A DNA stretch of 64,000 nucleotides from Lysinibacillus fusiformis (GCF_002845985.1 NZ_PDFK01000002.1:124001-188000), one strand, 5' to 3'; numbered from the stretch's first letter, positions 9,192-20,281 are shown. The notes: generated by a model not told the origin, from the letters alone. Program-made: numbers and translations.

Positions 9192-9957
9192 CATTTTTAG
9201 ATCGTATTTGCAATTCAGGCGTTCGCTCTAGTTGCTCAATAAATTTTTTCGTCTTAAAGCGGATACCTGTTTGTTCTTCATAGATGGTTGTAATAATTTT
9301 TTTGATGAAATATTTTGTTTCTTTTTTTAGCTCTATTTTTCCGATTTGATCGATTGGAACAGTATAAAACATACGTATAAGCTTCAGTTGTGTTGGTGTT
9401 AAACGAATGATATAGGGGTCATACTGATAACAGCGATGACATAAAAACCCTCCTTGTGCAAAGGAAAAAGCAAATTCCCCATCGACAGCACCACACGCAG
9501 CACAGGCATGTAAAATAGGTTGCACACCTGTATAGGGTAACATTTTCCACTCAACAAATAGTGTGATAGCTTCGGGATCATAGCCTTCCTCAATTGCTTG
9601 TAATGCGTGTAATAATACATCAAAAGCAAATGGCTCTGGTTTCCCTTCTTCCACGACACGTTCCACCAGTTCCATGATATAGCTAGCATAGGCAGTGGCC
9701 ATAATATCTTCACGAATATGACGCATCGAGTTCAAATGCTCTCCTTGTTGTAATGTCCCCATACCAGTATGATGTTGCACCATAAACATGCCATAGGTAA
9801 AGGGTTGTGTGACGGACGCCAATCGACTAGAAGGCTTTTTTGCCCCCCTAGCCATTGTAGCCACTTTGCCAGCTTCTCGTGTTAGCAGAGTGACAATTTT
9901 ATTGGATTCCCCATAAGCACGTACCTTTAATACAATGCCTTCCCATTTATGAAGCAT
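9172..9957 (-). CDS. recO: DNA repair protein RecO
   Basis: RecO works with RecR (and RecF) to load RecA on SSB-coated single-stranded DNA in recombinational repair. The 261-residue protein starts with the OB-fold region (EGIVLKVRAYGESNKIVTLL) and has a zinc-finger pair CAAC...CHRC at about residues 150-178 in the helical C-terminal part. The ATG at 9957 follows AAAGGAGGAG. It lies downstream of era, as in B. subtilis, but the small yqzL usually found between them is not visible. A hairpin separates the two genes. Confidence 0.96.
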   Translation of the reverse strand: MLHKWEGIVLKVRAYGESNKIVTLLTREAGKVATMARGAKKPSSRLASVTQPFTYGMFMVQHHTGMGTLQQGEHLNSMRHIREDIMATAYASYIMELVERVVEEGKPEPFAFDVLLHALQAIEEGYDPEAITLFVEWKMLPYTGVQPILHACAACGAVDGEFAFSFAQGGFLCHRCYQYDPYIIRLTPTQLKLIRMFYTVPIDQIGKIELKKETKYFIKKIITTIYEEQTGIRFKTKKFIEQLERTPELQIRSKNEMPEDS

Positions 9958-9996
9958 AGTTCTCCTCCTTTCCTAAAAGAGCTATCCAAGAAAAGA

Positions 9997-10024
9997 GAGC
10001 TATCCAAAATGCTTTGGACAGCTC
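9997..10024 (-). terminator. Hairpin between era and recO
   Basis: The arms 9997-10008 and 10013-10024 pair over 12 bases with one mismatch. On the minus strand a T-rich CTCTTTTCTT follows. It may end or attenuate era transcription before recO. A second partial copy of its left arm (GAGCTATCCAAG) lies at 9979-9990. Confidence 0.6.
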
Positions 10025-10051
10025 AAAGTAATACCTCTCAATTACACTCAG

Positions 10052-10160
10052 ATTTTACTGAGCAGACGATTTGAAAAAAGACCTCCAGGAGGCAATCTAT
10101 AACATCTGCTGAAGTCTATATTTTTAATTCAGCAGGCGTTTGAACATCTGCTAAGAAATT
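10052..10160. repeat. Cluster of degenerate palindromic repeats downstream of era
   Basis: Short related pieces recur here: GAGCAGACGATTTGAA near 10060, AACATCTGCTGAA at 10101, and the imperfect palindrome AGCAGGCGTTTGAACATCTG at 10131-10150. The last resembles the palindrome at 6880-6902 (about 17 of 23 positions). This suggests a dispersed REP-like family. No protein-coding frame replaces yqzL here. Confidence 0.45.
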
Positions 10161-10197
10161 CACCCGATAAACACTGCTGGATTAGGATCACAACAGC

Positions 10198-11515
<1,318 letters not shown>

Positions 11516-11573
11516 CTATACAAATTCTCCCTCACATTATGGTTTATTTTCATTAAGAAGACACTCATTTCCA

Positions 11574-11924
11574 TTAAAACCATTTTGGCAGAAAGATGAG
11601 TAATCCGATTATAGCACTGAATAGCGCAAATACAAGCACTGCACCTGCCGCAATATCTTTCGCCTGCTTAGCAAGTGGATGTATCTCTGGGGAAGCTAAA
11701 TCAACCGCCCGTTCGATAGCTGTATTGATCATTTCCAGCGCAAACATTAGTGCTATTAATAGTAGCACAATATACCATTCCATACGAGATAAACCTGTCC
11801 AATAACCAGCCATTATAACAATGATTGCACTAATTATATGTGATTTTAAATTTTGTTCTTTACTTGCTGTGATAATGCCTTCCAATGCATAGCCAAAAGA
11901 TCGCAAGTATTTGCGCAAATCCAT
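11574..11924 (-). CDS. dgkA: Undecaprenol/diacylglycerol kinase DgkA
   Basis: This small integral membrane kinase belongs to the DgkA family. In Gram-positive bacteria it phosphorylates undecaprenol for cell-wall lipid carrier recycling. The 116-residue protein shows three membrane segments and the active-site motif EMINTAIERAVDLAS at about residues 65-79. Its ATG directly follows the stop of ybeY, with no gap. That argues for coupled translation. Confidence 0.94.
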   Translation of the reverse strand: MDLRKYLRSFGYALEGIITASKEQNLKSHIISAIIVIMAGYWTGLSRMEWYIVLLLIALMFALEMINTAIERAVDLASPEIHPLAKQAKDIAAGAVLVFALFSAIIGLLIFLPKWF

Positions 11925-12398
11925 TTAGTCTCGCCCTAAGCCGAAAGTTTGTAAAATTTCATCTTGCTTTGTAAACATTTTTTTCTCTTCTTCTGGCTCC
12001 ATATGGTCATAACCAAGCAAATGTAAAAAGCCATGTACAGCTAAAAAACCTAATTCTCGTTCAAAGGAATGATTGTATTCCTCAGCCTGCTCTTTGGCAC
12101 GGTCTGTAGAAATGATAATATCACCTAGTACACGTGGCATTCCTTCAAAAGTTACCTCGATTTCCCCTTCCCCTAGCTCCTCTAACGCAAAGGAAATGAC
12201 ATCTGTAGGCTGATCCTTGCCACGATACTCACGGTTAATATCTTGAATCGTCTCATTCGTTACAAACGTCACTGAAACCTCAGTTTCTGGCTCAATATTT
12301 TCAATACTCGCTGCATGCTGTAAAAGCTTTTCAACAAGCTCTGTATGTGGTGTAGCCACTTCATTTGTTTCATCTGTAAAATCAATTGTTAAAATCAT
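11925..12398 (-). CDS. ybeY: Endoribonuclease YbeY
   Basis: YbeY is a metal-dependent endoribonuclease for 16S rRNA 3'-end maturation and late 70S quality control. The 157-residue protein carries the metal-binding [11 protein letters not shown] (H-x3-H-x5-H) near residue 122. It also has a typical [12 protein letters not shown] segment. The ATG at 12398 follows AGGAGGATCT. It is the equivalent of B. subtilis yqfG and lies 8 bp after pgpH. Confidence 0.97.
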   Translation of the reverse strand: MILTIDFTDETNEVATPHTELVEKLLQHAASIENIEPETEVSVTFVTNETIQDINREYRGKDQPTDVISFALEELGEGEIEVTFEGMPRVLGDIIISTDRAKEQAEEYNHSFERELGFLAVHGFLHLLGYDHMEPEEEKKMFTKQDEILQTFGLGRD

Positions 12399-12406
12399 AG
12401 ATCCTC

Positions 12407-14527
12407 CTACTTATCTGCCTTTGGATATTCAATACGTGAGTGGAAAATACCATTCAACGTTTCACAAAGAACTCTCTCTATACATTTTAACTCTTTTATC
12501 GAAATATCGCATTCATCAAACTGATTATCCTGTACACGATCATCAATGATCGCTCGTACTAGCTTATGAATTTTTTCAGCATTCGGCTCTTTCATTGAAC
12601 GAACTGCTGCCTCAACACTGTCAGCAACACTAATAACCGCTGCTTCCTTAGTTTGTGGTTTTGGACCTGGATAACGGAGCTTTGCCTCATCAATGCTTTT
12701 TCCTTGTTCCTTCGCTTTAAACAAGAAGAACTTTAATAAACTTGTACCATGATGTTGTAAAGCGATATCGATAATTTCTTGCGGCATTTTATAGCGTTTT
12801 AACATGTCGGCTCCATCTGTTGTATGGGCGATAATAATTTCTGCACTTGTCTCAGGCGGTAAAGAATCATGCGGATTAATACCTGACATTTGATTTTCAA
12901 TGAAAAAGGCAGGACGCTTTGTTTTACCTATATCATGATAATAACAACCAACACGCGCTAGTAAACCATCTGCACCAATTTCTTCACAGGCAGCTTCTGC
13001 TAAATTCGCTACCATTACACTATGATGATATGTCCCTGGTGCTTCCATTAGTAATTTTTTTAATAAAGGATGATTAGGATTGGATAGCTCAATTAAACGC
13101 AGCGACGATAATAAGCTAAATGCTGACTCAAAGAATGGTAAAAGTCCCATTGTTAATGCCCCTGAAAGCAAGGCAGATAACATAGCTGCAATCAAGTAAA
13201 ACACTAATTCTGGCAAGCCGTAGGATGATTGTGTCATGAGTAAATAAAAGGCGATAAATGCCATGTTGACAAGGGAAATCACACCAACTGCATGTAAAAT
13301 ATGTGAGCGTTTTTCCACACTGCGCAAAAAGAACAGGCTTGCAAGCCCTCCAAAAATAATATACAACGTAATTTCCATTTGCATAACAGATGAATAGCCT
13401 TCTTGAAAAATAACACCTGCTGAGGCTGCGGTCATAACGGTAATGAGCACAGCTGCTCGTTCATCCGCTAATAATCGTACAAGCATTGTAGCTAATGCCG
13501 TCGGGAACAGAAAGGCAATCGTTACATCAAAGCCACCAGACACTAAGCTAATAAATTTCATGAGCAGGATTGACAACGTATAAACAATCACTGTCACTAA
13601 TAAGGCATTGCGTTTTTTTCGTTCGTCAGCATCCCAACGCTCAAATAAAATATACATAAACATCATTTGCAGTAGCGTTAAAATAATAAGTCCAGCAATT
13701 GGCTTCAAGGATGCTTTATTACTTACCATACCCAATAGCTCTAATTGTCGGTAAGCCTCATTATCAATAATTTGACCTTCCTGCACAATGATTTGTCCTT
13801 GTAAGATTCGTGTCGGCTCGACGCTTTCCTTCGCCTGCTCTTTGCGAATTTTCGTTTGGTCTTCGTTAATTGTTTCATTTTCAATAATACTTGTACGCCC
13901 TATTAACACGACTGTATTGAATATTTTATCAGGATACCCTCGTTGCCCTCGAATCTTTGTCTCAAAATCATTTTGAGCAACAAAGACATTTTCAGGTCGG
14001 ATAGACTTTTGTAAATAGTCCTCTACAAATTTGGATAATTGCGTACTAGTTCTGTTTAAATCTTCATCACTTTGCACTAACAGACCTTCCAACTGTGAAT
14101 CTGTAAAGATTAATGGCATCTGGTCTTCATCTATTGATTCGAATTTTTTGCGAAGCTGTGCAACTTGATCGGCAATAGGTATAGGTTCCTTACTGTTTGC
14201 AACATCCTTTTTCACTTCTAGTACATAATCAAACAATGATGTTACAATCGCTGCTCTTTGCTTGGCGACATCCTCCGAAAATTGATAGACTGAATCCACT
14301 GCATTGGCGGCTTTTTCCCGCTCTAGCTGCGTCTTATAAGTGTCTTCAATCGTTTTGGTAGATCGTACGGTTTCAGGCGCAAGCTGTAGTGGTTTGAAAT
14401 CATATGTAACTCCCTTAACATTGCCATACATAAACGCAAACTGTAGGCCGCCTGTTAAAATGAGAATGATGATAATAAAGTAGCGAAAACCGATAAGCTC
14501 TGTAAATTTTCGAAGTTGTTTCTCCAT
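12407..14527 (-). CDS. pgpH: 7TM-HD family c-di-AMP phosphodiesterase PgpH
   Basis: PgpH (YqfF) degrades cyclic di-AMP at the membrane. The 706-residue protein has one N-terminal membrane segment (about 15-35) and an extracytoplasmic 7TMR-HDED domain (about 50-265). Seven membrane helices (about 270-480) and a cytoplasmic HD domain (about 490-690) follow. The HD domain has [21 protein letters not shown] and [10 protein letters not shown]. The ATG at 14527 follows AGAGGAGGTG. A terminator and a tandem repeat array separate it from phoH, so it probably has its own promoter and leads the pgpH-ybeY-dgkA-cdd-era unit. Confidence 0.96.
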   Translation of the reverse strand: MEKQLRKFTELIGFRYFIIIILILTGGLQFAFMYGNVKGVTYDFKPLQLAPETVRSTKTIEDTYKTQLEREKAANAVDSVYQFSEDVAKQRAAIVTSLFDYVLEVKKDVANSKEPIPIADQVAQLRKKFESIDEDQMPLIFTDSQLEGLLVQSDEDLNRTSTQLSKFVEDYLQKSIRPENVFVAQNDFETKIRGQRGYPDKIFNTVVLIGRTSIIENETINEDQTKIRKEQAKESVEPTRILQGQIIVQEGQIIDNEAYRQLELLGMVSNKASLKPIAGLIILTLLQMMFMYILFERWDADERKKRNALLVTVIVYTLSILLMKFISLVSGGFDVTIAFLFPTALATMLVRLLADERAAVLITVMTAASAGVIFQEGYSSVMQMEITLYIIFGGLASLFFLRSVEKRSHILHAVGVISLVNMAFIAFYLLMTQSSYGLPELVFYLIAAMLSALLSGALTMGLLPFFESAFSLLSSLRLIELSNPNHPLLKKLLMEAPGTYHHSVMVANLAEAACEEIGADGLLARVGCYYHDIGKTKRPAFFIENQMSGINPHDSLPPETSAEIIIAHTTDGADMLKRYKMPQEIIDIALQHHGTSLLKFFLFKAKEQGKSIDEAKLRYPGPKPQTKEAAVISVADSVEAAVRSMKEPNAEKIHKLVRAIIDDRVQDNQFDECDISIKELKCIERVLCETLNGIFHSRIEYPKADK

Positions 14528-14600
14528 TTGGCACCTCCTCTATCTACCTACTATCATACCAATTCAACATACATTTTTCTCGAAAAATGTATAAGAAAGC

Positions 14601-14628
14601 AAAAAACAGCTATACAATTTTGCATAGC
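14601..14628 (-). terminator. Intrinsic terminator upstream of pgpH, closing the phoH unit
   Basis: A 9-bp stem with one G-U pair (14609-14617 with 14620-14628) is followed on the minus strand by TGTTTTTTG. It would stop transcripts that run from phoH through the repeat array. Confidence 0.75.
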
Positions 14629-14710
14629 CGTCACATTTTTTCCCATATTTTGATTAATTTCGTAGTTTAGCTATTTGCTTTGTAATGATGATTTTAAAAC
14701 ACTATCACAT

Positions 14711-15046
14711 CTGGCGCTTCGCTTGCCGGGCAGACTTTTTAAACCTTGTTGCCCCTGGCGCTTCGCTTGCCGGGCAGATTTTTTAAACCTCGTTGCCCCT
14801 GGCGCTTCGCTTGCCGGGCAGATTTTTTAAACCTCGTTGCCCCTGGCGCTTCGCTTGCCGGGCAGACTTTTTAAACCTTGTTGCCCCTGGCGCTTCGCTT
14901 GCCGGGCAGATTTTTTAAACCTCGTTGCCCCTGACGCTTCGCTTACGGGGCAGACTTTTTAAACCTCGTTGCCCCTGACGCTTCGCTTACGGGGCAGACT
15001 TTTTAAACCTCGTTGCCCCTGACGCTTCGCTTACGGGGCAGACTTT
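14711..15046. repeat. 44-bp tandem repeat array, about 7.6 units
   Basis: Units start at 14711, 14755, 14799, 14843, 14887, 14931, 14975 and 15019 (the last partial). The first five contain CTGGCGCTTCGCTTGCCGGG and the last three CTGACGCTTCGCTTACGGGG. Each unit has inverted GC-rich arms around GCTTCGCTT. On the plus strand each is followed by AGACTTTTT or AGATTTTTT, giving a terminator-like shape in the direction opposite to the genes. It does not encode a protein on the gene strand. Confidence 0.95.
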
Positions 15047-15070
15047 AGAATTGCTTCGCAATTCTAAAGT
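15042..15070. repeat. Perfect palindrome overlapping the phoH stop codon
   Basis: ACTTTAGAATTGC and its exact inverse flank a TTC loop (13-bp stem). It covers the last two codons and stop of phoH and joins the 44-bp array. There is no T run on the minus strand, so it is not a typical terminator. It may stabilise the phoH mRNA 3' end. Confidence 0.85.
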
Positions 15071-16020
15071 TGCTGTTCTTCGTAGGCTTGGATGATTTTG
15101 GCTACGATTGGGTGGCGTACGACATCGCCTTGTTCTAATACTTGGAAATGTATGGATTTTACATATTTTAATGTACGCTCTGCTACAATCAAGCCAGATT
15201 CCGTATTTTTAGGTAGGTCAATTTGCGTTTTATCACCTGTAATGACCATTTTAGAACCGAAGCCTAGACGTGTTAAAAACATTTTCATTTGCTGATGTGT
15301 TGTATTTTGAGCCTCATCCAAAATAACAAAGGCATCATCTAATGTACGACCACGCATATAAGCTAATGGCGCGATTTCTATTGTTCCGCGTTCAATCAGT
15401 CTTTGTGTTTGTTCAGCCCCGTAAATGTCGTTTAAAGCGTCGTAGAGAGGTCTAAGATAAGGATCTACCTTTTCCTTTAAATCTCCTGGCAGAAATCCTA
15501 GAGACTCTCCTGCTTCAACAGCAGGGCGAGTTAAAATAATTCGCTTTACATGCCCATTTTTAAGTGCCTGTGTTGCCATGACTACCGCTAAATACGTTTT
15601 CCCAGTACCGGCTGGACCAATACCAAAAACAACGTCTTTATGACGGATTGCTTGTATGTATTCTCGTTGACCAATTGTTTTTGCACGGATTGGCTTGCCT
15701 TTCGTCGTGCGTGCTATTTCTTCATCATAAAGTTCTGCAAAATATTCAATCGTGCCTTTTTGTATCATTTCAATCGCTGTTGTAACATCCCGTTGATCAA
15801 TATTAATTCCTTTGCGAATGACCTTCAATAGTGCATGCAGAAGTAAGGTTGCCTGCTCCTTAGCATTTTCTTCACCAGCCAGCTGAATTTGCTCACCGCG
15901 CGTAATGATATGAACATTTAGTGCTTCTTCGACTAATTTCATATTTGCATCTGAAATACCGAGTAGCATAACCGCTTCGTTTGGATTATCCACCTGTAAT
16001 ACAGTTAACTGTTCTGACAT
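15064..16020 (-). CDS. phoH: PhoH family P-loop ATPase
   Basis: PhoH-like proteins are RNA-associated ATPases resembling the helicase core. In Bacillus the gene sits next to rRNA maturation genes. The product is 318 residues from the ATG at 16020. This start is chosen over 16026 because AAGGAG is 8 bases before it. The protein has an N-terminal KH-like part, Walker A GPAGTGKTYL at about 140, and Walker B FVILDEAQNTT. Its start overlaps or abuts the yqfD stop (16023), so it is cotranscribed with the yqfC-yqfD sporulation genes. The cellular role is still vaguely defined in the family. Confidence 0.94.
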   Translation of the reverse strand: MSEQLTVLQVDNPNEAVMLLGISDANMKLVEEALNVHIITRGEQIQLAGEENAKEQATLLLHALLKVIRKGINIDQRDVTTAIEMIQKGTIEYFAELYDEEIARTTKGKPIRAKTIGQREYIQAIRHKDVVFGIGPAGTGKTYLAVVMATQALKNGHVKRIILTRPAVEAGESLGFLPGDLKEKVDPYLRPLYDALNDIYGAEQTQRLIERGTIEIAPLAYMRGRTLDDAFVILDEAQNTTHQQMKMFLTRLGFGSKMVITGDKTQIDLPKNTESGLIVAERTLKYVKSIHFQVLEQGDVVRHPIVAKIIQAYEEQQL

Positions 16021-16022
16021 AA

Positions 16023-17135
16023 TCATTCTCCTTGTAGGCCTTGTATTGGACTTGCAATGTTTTCATTGACTAAAAATAGAACTTTCCCTTCAACTGTACC
16101 ATTCCCCCACTTTGCCTGTAAAAGGTTTTCTTTCTTGATCATTGTTTTTGCAGGTAACGAACGTAACACTTTTTCATGCAGTAGAGGGATTAGCAATGAC
16201 TCTATTTTCGATTCATCAAGCTCCACTTGCATCGTATTTGTCTGTTGTTCCTCTACAATCGAAACATAGGGGTCTAACCAATTCGGTAAATCCTTCTTTT
16301 GTACATAATCTACTTTTTCTTTGTGTATCCCCTTTAGCAATACTCGCCACTGCTTTTGCTGCACAGTTTCCATTGTAATCGTTGTTGGGATTTTGAACGA
16401 GCATTCAAGCCAATAGTCTGCAAATACCTCTCCCTTAGCCCCAACATAAACTTGATCTGTACCACTTTCAATAACACCACTCACAAGGACGTCTCCCTCA
16501 TAGGCTGTATCATTTATTGAAATCTTCCGTTCACCATTTTGTATATTAAAATGAGTAATGACACCACTTTTCGTTGCGACTAAATGCGAAGCTAATTTGT
16601 CATTCGATTGCTCTGTTTGCTTCGGTGATTCCTGAGGTCTCAGTATTACTCGTCCGCCATGTTTATCAATATGCACCCATGATAGCTCTCGATGTTGCTC
16701 TAACAGCTTTTGACGTATGATGGTATTGGAAGGTAAACTTTTTTTAGAGAGCGGTGTTTCTAGTTGAAAGGTCTCTTGAAAGGTTTTGCCTAGCCGCTGC
16801 TCCAGTTCGGGTGTCGCTGCCTCAATGTCCACTCGCCAAATGACTTGTGCGCAGATAATAGGAATGACAATCATCAAGGTTAAGCCAAGCAAAGTCCAAA
16901 GCTGTGCTCGGAAAACTTGCAGCTCATCTGCATAAAAAACAGCCATTTTCAAACGAAACTGTCTTCGAGCACGGCGAATTTTTGGTAAGTAATGCATAGT
17001 TGTTTCAAAGGAAACTTCTTGCTCACGAAAGACTACACGCTTTAACGGAACATGCTGGGCGTGCAATGCTTGAATAAAAGGATGAACATTTTCATGGCGC
17101 TTTATACGTATAATGATAGGCCGATTATTCCACAT
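16023..17135 (-). CDS. yqfD: Sporulation protein YqfD
   Basis: YqfD is a sporulation membrane protein (SpoIV-like family) made in the mother cell and needed for efficient engulfment in B. subtilis. The 370-residue product has one clear membrane segment at about 95-117. A long extracytoplasmic region follows, with the family pattern ELSWVHIDKHGGRVILR. The genes before and after (yqfC, phoH) are in Bacillus order, 1 bp and 2 bp away. The ATG at 17135 has only a weak GGATGTGAG. Transcription by sigma-E is expected from the family but no promoter was picked out. Confidence 0.92.
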   Translation of the reverse strand: MWNNRPIIIRIKRHENVHPFIQALHAQHVPLKRVVFREQEVSFETTMHYLPKIRRARRQFRLKMAVFYADELQVFRAQLWTLLGLTLMIVIPIICAQVIWRVDIEAATPELEQRLGKTFQETFQLETPLSKKSLPSNTIIRQKLLEQHRELSWVHIDKHGGRVILRPQESPKQTEQSNDKLASHLVATKSGVITHFNIQNGERKISINDTAYEGDVLVSGVIESGTDQVYVGAKGEVFADYWLECSFKIPTTITMETVQQKQWRVLLKGIHKEKVDYVQKKDLPNWLDPYVSIVEEQQTNTMQVELDESKIESLLIPLLHEKVLRSLPAKTMIKKENLLQAKWGNGTVEGKVLFLVNENIASPIQGLQGE

Positions 17136-17136
17136 T

Positions 17137-17385
17137 TTAGCTCACATCCATATTCTTTGCCTTTTTCATCTGAAGCTCCTGTAGATTATCAACAGAGAGA
17201 TGAAGCATTTCTTCTTTTAGAGCATTAATCTTCACGGAATCTGCATTGACAGTAATATGATAATCTGCATAAACAAACGAACAGGTCGTAGCATCTGCAT
17301 GGATAAACCGATAAGGTCCAATAATTTTTAATGATTCGTATTCTAACAATTCGAGTAGTGGCGTTAATTGAAATAATTTTTTCAT
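17137..17385 (-). CDS. yqfC: Sporulation protein YqfC-like (YabP/YqfC family)
   Basis: This is a small 82-residue protein in the exact position of yqfC, one base before yqfD. The pattern of short beta strands (IIGPYRFIHADAT, YHITVNADSVKI) fits the YabP/YqfC family, though the sequence is divergent and the match rests mainly on context. The start at 17385 is chosen because AAGGAGG lies directly upstream. A longer frame reading through from 17418 would include the ribosome binding site and is unlikely. It probably acts with YqfD in the mother cell. Confidence 0.72.
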   Translation of the reverse strand: MKKLFQLTPLLELLEYESLKIIGPYRFIHADATTCSFVYADYHITVNADSVKINALKEEMLHLSVDNLQELQMKKAKNMDVS

Positions 17386-17439
17386 AAAAAATGCCTCCTT
17401 CTTCGGCAATATATGCATCGAAAAAGGAGGACATGCTAG

Positions 17440-17919
17440 TTATTTTCTTTTTGCTTTAGGTGGTCCTAATATTTCAGCCATTACGATCGCTTGCATGAGA
17501 TCGTTTTTCGATTGAGGTAATTGAAAAGTCGATGGCGCACCGACTGTTTGCACCTCTTTTTTCCCAGCAGCTAGACGTCCTCTACTTTCTCGAATAGAAG
17601 TACGACTAGGAACATCCGTTGGCATAACTGGCGGGGCCATATAGCTTGGTATTTCCTGCTTCACCTGTTCTTCGACCAACTTTTTAGGCTCTTCGGCTTT
17701 CTCATTTTCAGGAATCCAATCACCAATAAACTCTCGTGCAAAATCTTCAAAACTTTGCGCTCTCCCTGCACGATGCGGCGTTGTTTCCGCCATAACTGGA
17801 GGCTCTGCCGCTGTATCTTTATTAAAAGGAGGCATCTGTTTCTGAGGCTTTTTATTTTTTGATTTTCCGAAAATAGAGCTGGCTATGGCAATTAAGGCAA
17901 GAATTATTAATTGTTCCAT
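17440..17919 (-). CDS. Hypothetical membrane-anchored protein in the yqfB position
   Basis: The 159-residue product has an N-terminal hydrophobic segment (about 3-17). A proline- and charge-rich, probably disordered middle follows. The conserved-looking tail is MAEILGPPKAKRK. It lies between floA and yqfC, where B. subtilis carries yqfB, and the ILGPP tail is common in that position in Bacillales. The function is unknown. Linkage to floA suggests a membrane microdomain partner, which is inference only. The ATG at 17919 follows AAGGAGCGG. Confidence 0.75.
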   Translation of the reverse strand: MEQLIILALIAIASSIFGKSKNKKPQKQMPPFNKDTAAEPPVMAETTPHRAGRAQSFEDFAREFIGDWIPENEKAEEPKKLVEEQVKQEIPSYMAPPVMPTDVPSRTSIRESRGRLAAGKKEVQTVGAPSTFQLPQSKNDLMQAIVMAEILGPPKAKRK

Positions 17920-17944
17920 ATGTTAGTTCCGCTCCTTTCCGTTT

Positions 17945-18949
17945 TTAAGCATTTGGATCATTCGTGTCTGGCTTATCAGTGCTTACTTTTGAAATCGAGT
18001 CGCGCATCGCCGTATCCGCTTGAATGTTACGATAATTCATGTAATCCATAATGCCAAGATTACCAGAACGTAATGCTTCAGCCATAGCCTGTGGTACTTC
18101 TGCTTCAGCCTCTACTACTTTCGCCTTCATTTCTTGAACACGGGCAATCATTTCCTGCTCATTCGCTACAGCCATTGCACGGCGTTCTTCAGCTTTTGCC
18201 TGAGCAATGTTTTTATCCGCCTGTGCTTGTTCAATCTGTAATTCTGCACCGATGTTTTTACCGATATCTACGTCGGCAATATCAATGGATAAGATTTCAA
18301 AGGCTGTTCCTGAGTCCAAACCTTTTGATAATACTGTTTGTGAAATCATATCAGGATTTTCTAATACTTCTGTATGGTGCACAGCCGAACCGATTGTCGA
18401 AACAATCCCTTCACCAACACGGGCAATAACTGTTTCTTCACCAGCACCACCGACTAAACGCTCGATATTTGCACGCACTGTAATACGTGCCTTTGCTTTA
18501 ACTTCAATCCCGTTCATTGCTACACCTGAAATAAATGGTGTTTCAATAACTTTTGGATTAACAGACATTTGAACCGCTTCTAATACATCTCGACCAGCTA
18601 AATCAATCGCTGCACAACGTTCAAAAGATAGTTCAATATTGGCACGGTGAGCTGCAATTAATGCATTGACAACACGGTCAACATTACCACCTGCTAAATA
18701 GTGACTCTCTAACTGATTAATCGTAACAGGTAAACCTGCTTTATGTGCTTTAATCAACGGATTGACAATTCGAGAAGGGATAACTCGACGTAAACGCATC
18801 CCAATTAATGTGAAAATACTAACACGAACGCCTGCTGCTAATGCAGAAATCCACAGTGCTACCGGTACAAAGGTAAAGAATACCGCAAGAACAATGAATA
18901 AAATAACCAGTCCAGCAATTGGACCAATTAAAGCTAAATCAAAACCCAT
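17945..18949 (-). CDS. floA: Flotillin-like protein FloA
   Basis: FloA is a scaffold of functional membrane microdomains. The 334-residue protein begins with a hydrophobic hairpin (about 8-50). A conserved SPFH-like core follows ([20 protein letters not shown]). The Ala/Glu-rich coiled coil ([15 protein letters not shown] to [13 protein letters not shown], about 235-300) drives oligomerisation. It lies 3 bp after nfeD, with which it forms the conserved yqeZ-yqfA unit, and the ATG follows TGGAGGAAT. Confidence 0.97.
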   Translation of the reverse strand: MGFDLALIGPIAGLVILFIVLAVFFTFVPVALWISALAAGVRVSIFTLIGMRLRRVIPSRIVNPLIKAHKAGLPVTINQLESHYLAGGNVDRVVNALIAAHRANIELSFERCAAIDLAGRDVLEAVQMSVNPKVIETPFISGVAMNGIEVKAKARITVRANIERLVGGAGEETVIARVGEGIVSTIGSAVHHTEVLENPDMISQTVLSKGLDSGTAFEILSIDIADVDIGKNIGAELQIEQAQADKNIAQAKAEERRAMAVANEQEMIARVQEMKAKVVEAEAEVPQAMAEALRSGNLGIMDYMNYRNIQADTAMRDSISKVSTDKPDTNDPNA

Positions 18950-18952
18950 TTT

Positions 18953-20281
18953 CTATTCCTCCATCTCTTTATCTGTTTGTCTCACAACAATACGTGAGCC
19001 TTCAACTTTAATAATTTCTACATGTTGATTGGCATCGATATAGCCACCTTCTGATACAATATCAATGCGTTCACTACCAAGTACCATTGTACCTGATGGA
19101 CGTAGTGGTGTAAGCGTTTTCCCAATTTTTCCTAACAGTTCTGTGCGATTGACATTGGACACATACCCTTCTTCTGTCGTAGTTGCATCCATTAACACGA
19201 GCCTGTTTAAGACATGCATTTTTTTTCCGAAAAATTTCATCAGAATCACCATTCCTATCATCGCTATCACAAGCGCAATGAGAATTGCTACTATCATTTG
19301 CATCATATTTGCACCTGCCAGTATCAGACTTAGTAATATGAGCACGCCACCTAAAATTCCCACAATTCCTCCGGGGACAAAAAACTCTGCAATTACAAGT
19401 GCTAAACCAACTATAAATAACAATAATGTTTCATAACCAGCGAAGCCTGCAACCATATGTCCAAAGAAAAATAAACCAAGAGCTGATAGCCCCATTATAC
19501 CTGGAACGCCAAATCCTGGCGAATATAGCTCCATCACCAGCCCTAAACTTGCGATAGACAATAAAATGGGTACAATGATTGGATTTGTAATAAAACGAGC
19601 CAATTTTTCAGAAAATGTTGGTTCGATGGGAATAATATCACTACCCTTAAGGTTTGTTTTCGCTAAAAGCTCCTGAAAATTTTTAACCGTTCCTTCAGAA
19701 TAGCGAACCTCCAATGCCTCCGAAGCAGATAAGGTTAACAAATTCTTTCCGCCAGCACGGTATTCTGGTAGTTCATAGTTGGTATCTGCCATTGCTAATG
19801 CATACTTAGGATCGCGACCTGATGTTTCTGCCGCTGCCTGCATTTGAGCAAGCCAGGCACTATTAGCTTTTAAATCTGCTGCATTACCTGCTGAATCAAT
19901 GACCGCTGCTGCACCGATTGTTCCATTCGGCACCATGTAAATCTCATCCGCATGTAAGGCTAAAAAAGCACCAGCTGAATGCGCATCCTTATTAATATAA
20001 GCAATTGTACGTATCTCCGTTGCATCCATAAGCATGGCGATATCACTTGCAGCATTCACAAATCCGCCAGGCGTATGTATATCTAAGATAATCGCCTCTG
20101 CATAGTTTTCTTCAGCCTCTTTAAAAGCTCGTTCTAAAAATGCATGAAGCCCTCGCTCTACTTCATTATGAATTGGAACATGGTAGACCTTACTACTTGC
20201 AAAAGCTGACGTTAATGGAAACGCTAACAAAAAAGTCATCCATATTACTAGTAAATAGCTGAGGATTCTCCGTCTTCGCAT
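18953..20281 (-). CDS. yqeZ: NfeD family membrane protease (YqeZ)
   Basis: NfeD proteins are membrane serine proteases of the ClpP fold that partner flotillins. The 442-residue protein has a signal peptide (about 1-28) and a ClpP-class domain. The domain carries LDIHTPGGFV and the serine of DAHSAGAFLALHADEI, near residue 104. A cluster of membrane helices (about 230-360) and a C-terminal OB-like NfeD domain (about 375-440) follow. The ATG follows GGGAGGG. It is first in the floA unit. Confidence 0.94.
   Translation of the reverse strand: MRRRRILSYLLVIWMTFLLAFPLTSAFASSKVYHVPIHNEVERGLHAFLERAFKEAEENYAEAIILDIHTPGGFVNAASDIAMLMDATEIRTIAYINKDAHSAGAFLALHADEIYMVPNGTIGAAAVIDSAGNAADLKANSAWLAQMQAAAETSGRDPKYALAMADTNYELPEYRAGGKNLLTLSASEALEVRYSEGTVKNFQELLAKTNLKGSDIIPIEPTFSEKLARFITNPIIVPILLSIASLGLVMELYSPGFGVPGIMGLSALGLFFFGHMVAGFAGYETLLLFIVGLALVIAEFFVPGGIVGILGGVLILLSLILAGANMMQMIVAILIALVIAMIGMVILMKFFGKKMHVLNRLVLMDATTTEEGYVSNVNRTELLGKIGKTLTPLRPSGTMVLGSERIDIVSEGGYIDANQHVEIIKVEGSRIVVRQTDKEMEE

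Noticed and set aside
9958..10197. yqzL between era and recO
   Set aside because: Expected from B. subtilis order, but no frame of about 45 codons with a start exists on the minus strand here.
14711..15046. CRISPR array
   Set aside because: The repeats are direct 44-mers without unique spacers, so it is a simple tandem array.
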